Origin: Betaproteobacteria bacterium HGW-Betaproteobacteria-20
GTDB lineage: Bacteria; Pseudomonadota; Gammaproteobacteria; Burkholderiales; Methylophilaceae
Assembly (NCBI GenBank): GCA_002842195.1
Contig: PHCL01000117.1
Coordinates: 1-5,325, forward strand
DNA length: 5,325 nucleotides
Direction: 5' to 3'
Shown: positions 4,259 through 5,325 of the stretch, one piece after another
Layout of the letters: every line of letters starts with the position of its first letter
Position numbering within the stretch: position 1 is the stretch's first letter
The notes under the pieces: model-generated
Told to the model about the DNA's origin: nothing
Seen by the model: only the letters and a program-made list of their open reading frames with translations
The model's database searches: none
Made by a program: the position numbers and the translations under genes

Positions 4259-5325
4259 ATGAAATTAACAAAGCTTATAAGTGGTGCAAGTCATGCATAT
4301 ATTCTTGCTATGCTCAAATGGCTAGGTATGTTTTTGTTGGTTTTGTTATTAAGTATTTCAATCGGGTTGACCGCTGCTGCTGCGGCAACCAAGCGTGTTG
4401 ATTTTAACCATAACAGAACAGGCTTCGTGTTAAGTGGGGCGCATGCAAAAACAGATTGTGCAAGTTGCCATACTAAAGGGGTGTTTAAAGGAACTCCAAA
4501 AGCATGTGAAAGCTGCCACATTTCAAACGGTCGAGCTTCATCAGCATCAAAGCCAAGTCAGCATATCCCTACCAATGAAAAATGTGAGGCATGCCATAGG
4601 TCTACTAGCTGGATCCCTGCAACTTTTAGTCATGTAAAAGTGGTTGCAGGGAGTTGTGCTACTTGTCATAACAATACAAATGAGCGTGGCAAGTCACCTC
4701 AGCATATTCAAACCAGTGCGTCATGTGACACATGTCATAAAACCAGCGCTTGGCTGCCAGCTAAAGGTTTTGACCATAAAGGCGTGGTTGGTAATTGTGC
4801 TACTTGTCACAATGGCAGTAGGGCGTTAGGTAAATCATCAAGACATATTCCAACAAGTGCAGCTTGTGAATCTTGTCACACAAATACAACAACATTCAGA
4901 GGTGCAAAGTTTTCACACAATAGCGTATCTACTGGTTGTTCAAACTGCCATAACGGTGGCGCCGCCAAAGGCAAATCAAGCAATCACGTGCAAACTACCG
5001 CGGCTTGCGAGACCTGCCATAAGAGCACCAGTACGTTCAGCACCGGCACCATGAATCATACGGGCATTACCACGGGCTGCGCATCATGTCATAACGGTAG
5101 CACGGCTAAGGGCAAAACAAGCAATCACGTGCAAACGAGTGCGGCTTGTGAGACCTGTCATAAGAACACCACAACCTTTACTGGTGCATCGATGAACCAT
5201 GCCGGTATCACGACAGGCTGCGCATCATGTCATAACGGCAGTACTGCCAAAGGCAAATCAAGCAATCATATAACGACCACTGCGGCTTGCGAGACCTGCC
5301 ATAAGAGCACCAGTACGTTCAGTGG
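4259..5325 (+). CDS. Repeat-rich multiheme cytochrome c, N-terminal part (3' end outside window)
   Basis: The frame is open from the ATG at 4259 to the right edge (355 full codons) with no stop. Residues 1-43 form a signal peptide with an unusually long n-region, the hydrophobic core LGMFLLVLLLSISIGL and likely cleavage after AAAAA before TK. Thirteen CxxCH motifs are visible (first Cys at 67, 83, 109, 133, 156, 180, 203, 227, 250, 274, 297, 321, 344). Residues 48-87 (FNHNRTGFVLSGAH, CASCH, CESCH) resemble the module of the cytochrome at 1-959. From Cys109 the spacing alternates 24 and 23 residues precisely, giving 47-residue, two-heme repeats with two extra His each (SNH/QH and FSH/MNH), which fits bis-His hemes. 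Early repeats keep a Trp after the heme motif (SWIPATFSH), while later ones are Ser/Thr-rich (TTTFTGASMNH). It is expected to be exported and heme-loaded in the periplasm, probably as an electron carrier; partner and total heme number are unknown. Confidence 0.93.
   Translation, partial: MKLTKLISGASHAYILAMLKWLGMFLLVLLLSISIGLTAAAAATKRVDFNHNRTGFVLSGAHAKTDCASCHTKGVFKGTPKACESCHISNGRASSASKPSQHIPTNEKCEACHRSTSWIPATFSHVKVVAGSCATCHNNTNERGKSPQHIQTSASCDTCHKTSAWLPAKGFDHKGVVGNCATCHNGSRALGKSSRHIPTSAACESCHTNTTTFRGAKFSHNSVSTGCSNCHNGGAAKGKSSNHVQTTAACETCHKSTSTFSTGTMNHTGITTGCASCHNGSTAKGKTSNHVQTSAACETCHKNTTTFTGASMNHAGITTGCASCHNGSTAKGKSSNHITTTAACETCHKSTSTFS
4655..5325 (+). repeat. 141-bp tandem repeat array coding for two-heme units
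   Basis: The copies begin at 4655, 4796, 4937, 5078 and 5219, each exactly 141 bp apart; the fifth is cut by the window edge. A diverged half unit precedes at 4583. The first two copies are conserved mainly at protein level, whereas copies 3-5 are also close in DNA sequence and richer in G+C. Long identical blocks include 41 bp at 5000-5040 and 5282-5322, and 23 bp at 4964-4986 and 5246-5268. Confidence 0.93.

Noticed and set aside
4434..5054. Several short + strand frames within the second cytochrome gene
   Set aside because: They are out of frame with the CxxCH-bearing frame that runs from 4259 to the window edge, and they show no signals of their own.
4655..5325. CRISPR-like array, from the regular spacing of repeats
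   Set aside because: The 141-bp period is a multiple of three, the whole array is one open frame encoding heme motifs, and there are no unique spacers between short identical repeats.

Overview
The window looks like chromosomal DNA from a moderately AT-rich Gram-negative proteobacterium with an active cytochrome c maturation system. The evidence is two proteins dense in CxxCH heme motifs, Sec signal peptides, and a C-terminal Phe on a predicted outer-membrane barrel. The DUF6502-like and DUF5666-like proteins, and the GIGGTG-rich N-terminus of the latter, suggest a beta- or gammaproteobacterium. My best guess is Nitrosomonadales (Methylophilaceae/Gallionellaceae type). This comes from remembered families, not from a search.

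Layout. (1) Bases 1-959, + strand: the 3' part of a multiheme cytochrome c gene with 14 CxxCH motifs in view. (2) Bases 960-1034: a short gap between convergent genes with a hairpin that could terminate transcription both ways. (3) Bases 1035-4141, - strand: three co-directional genes, read right to left, that probably form an operon. They are a DUF6502-like protein with a helix-turn-helix-like segment, a secreted DUF5666-like protein with Gly-rich repeats at the N-terminus and an 18-copy EKA/EKV tail, and an outer-membrane beta-barrel of the type often annotated as 'transporter' (Phenol_MetA_deg-like). (4) Bases 4142-4258: a divergent control region. It holds a good sigma-70 promoter (TTGACG-N17-TATCAT) for the rightward gene, and a perfect palindrome fills its spacer. 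(5) Bases 4259-5325, + strand: the 5' part of a second multiheme cytochrome c gene. It has a signal peptide, 13 CxxCH motifs in view, and a tandem array of exactly 141 bp (47 residues, two hemes per unit). The gene runs off the right edge.

How the parts may fit together. Both cytochromes have about one extra His per heme motif, as expected for bis-His c-type hemes used as electron wires. They share a similar FNH...H...CxxCH...CxxCH module, so they are probably related. The three-gene operon between them encodes one putative regulator and two envelope proteins. A role in periplasmic or extracellular electron transfer is plausible but is inference. The most notable signals are the mosaic, apparently homogenising heme-repeat array, the operator-like palindrome inside the promoter, and the in-frame 9-bp minisatellite in the DUF5666-like gene.
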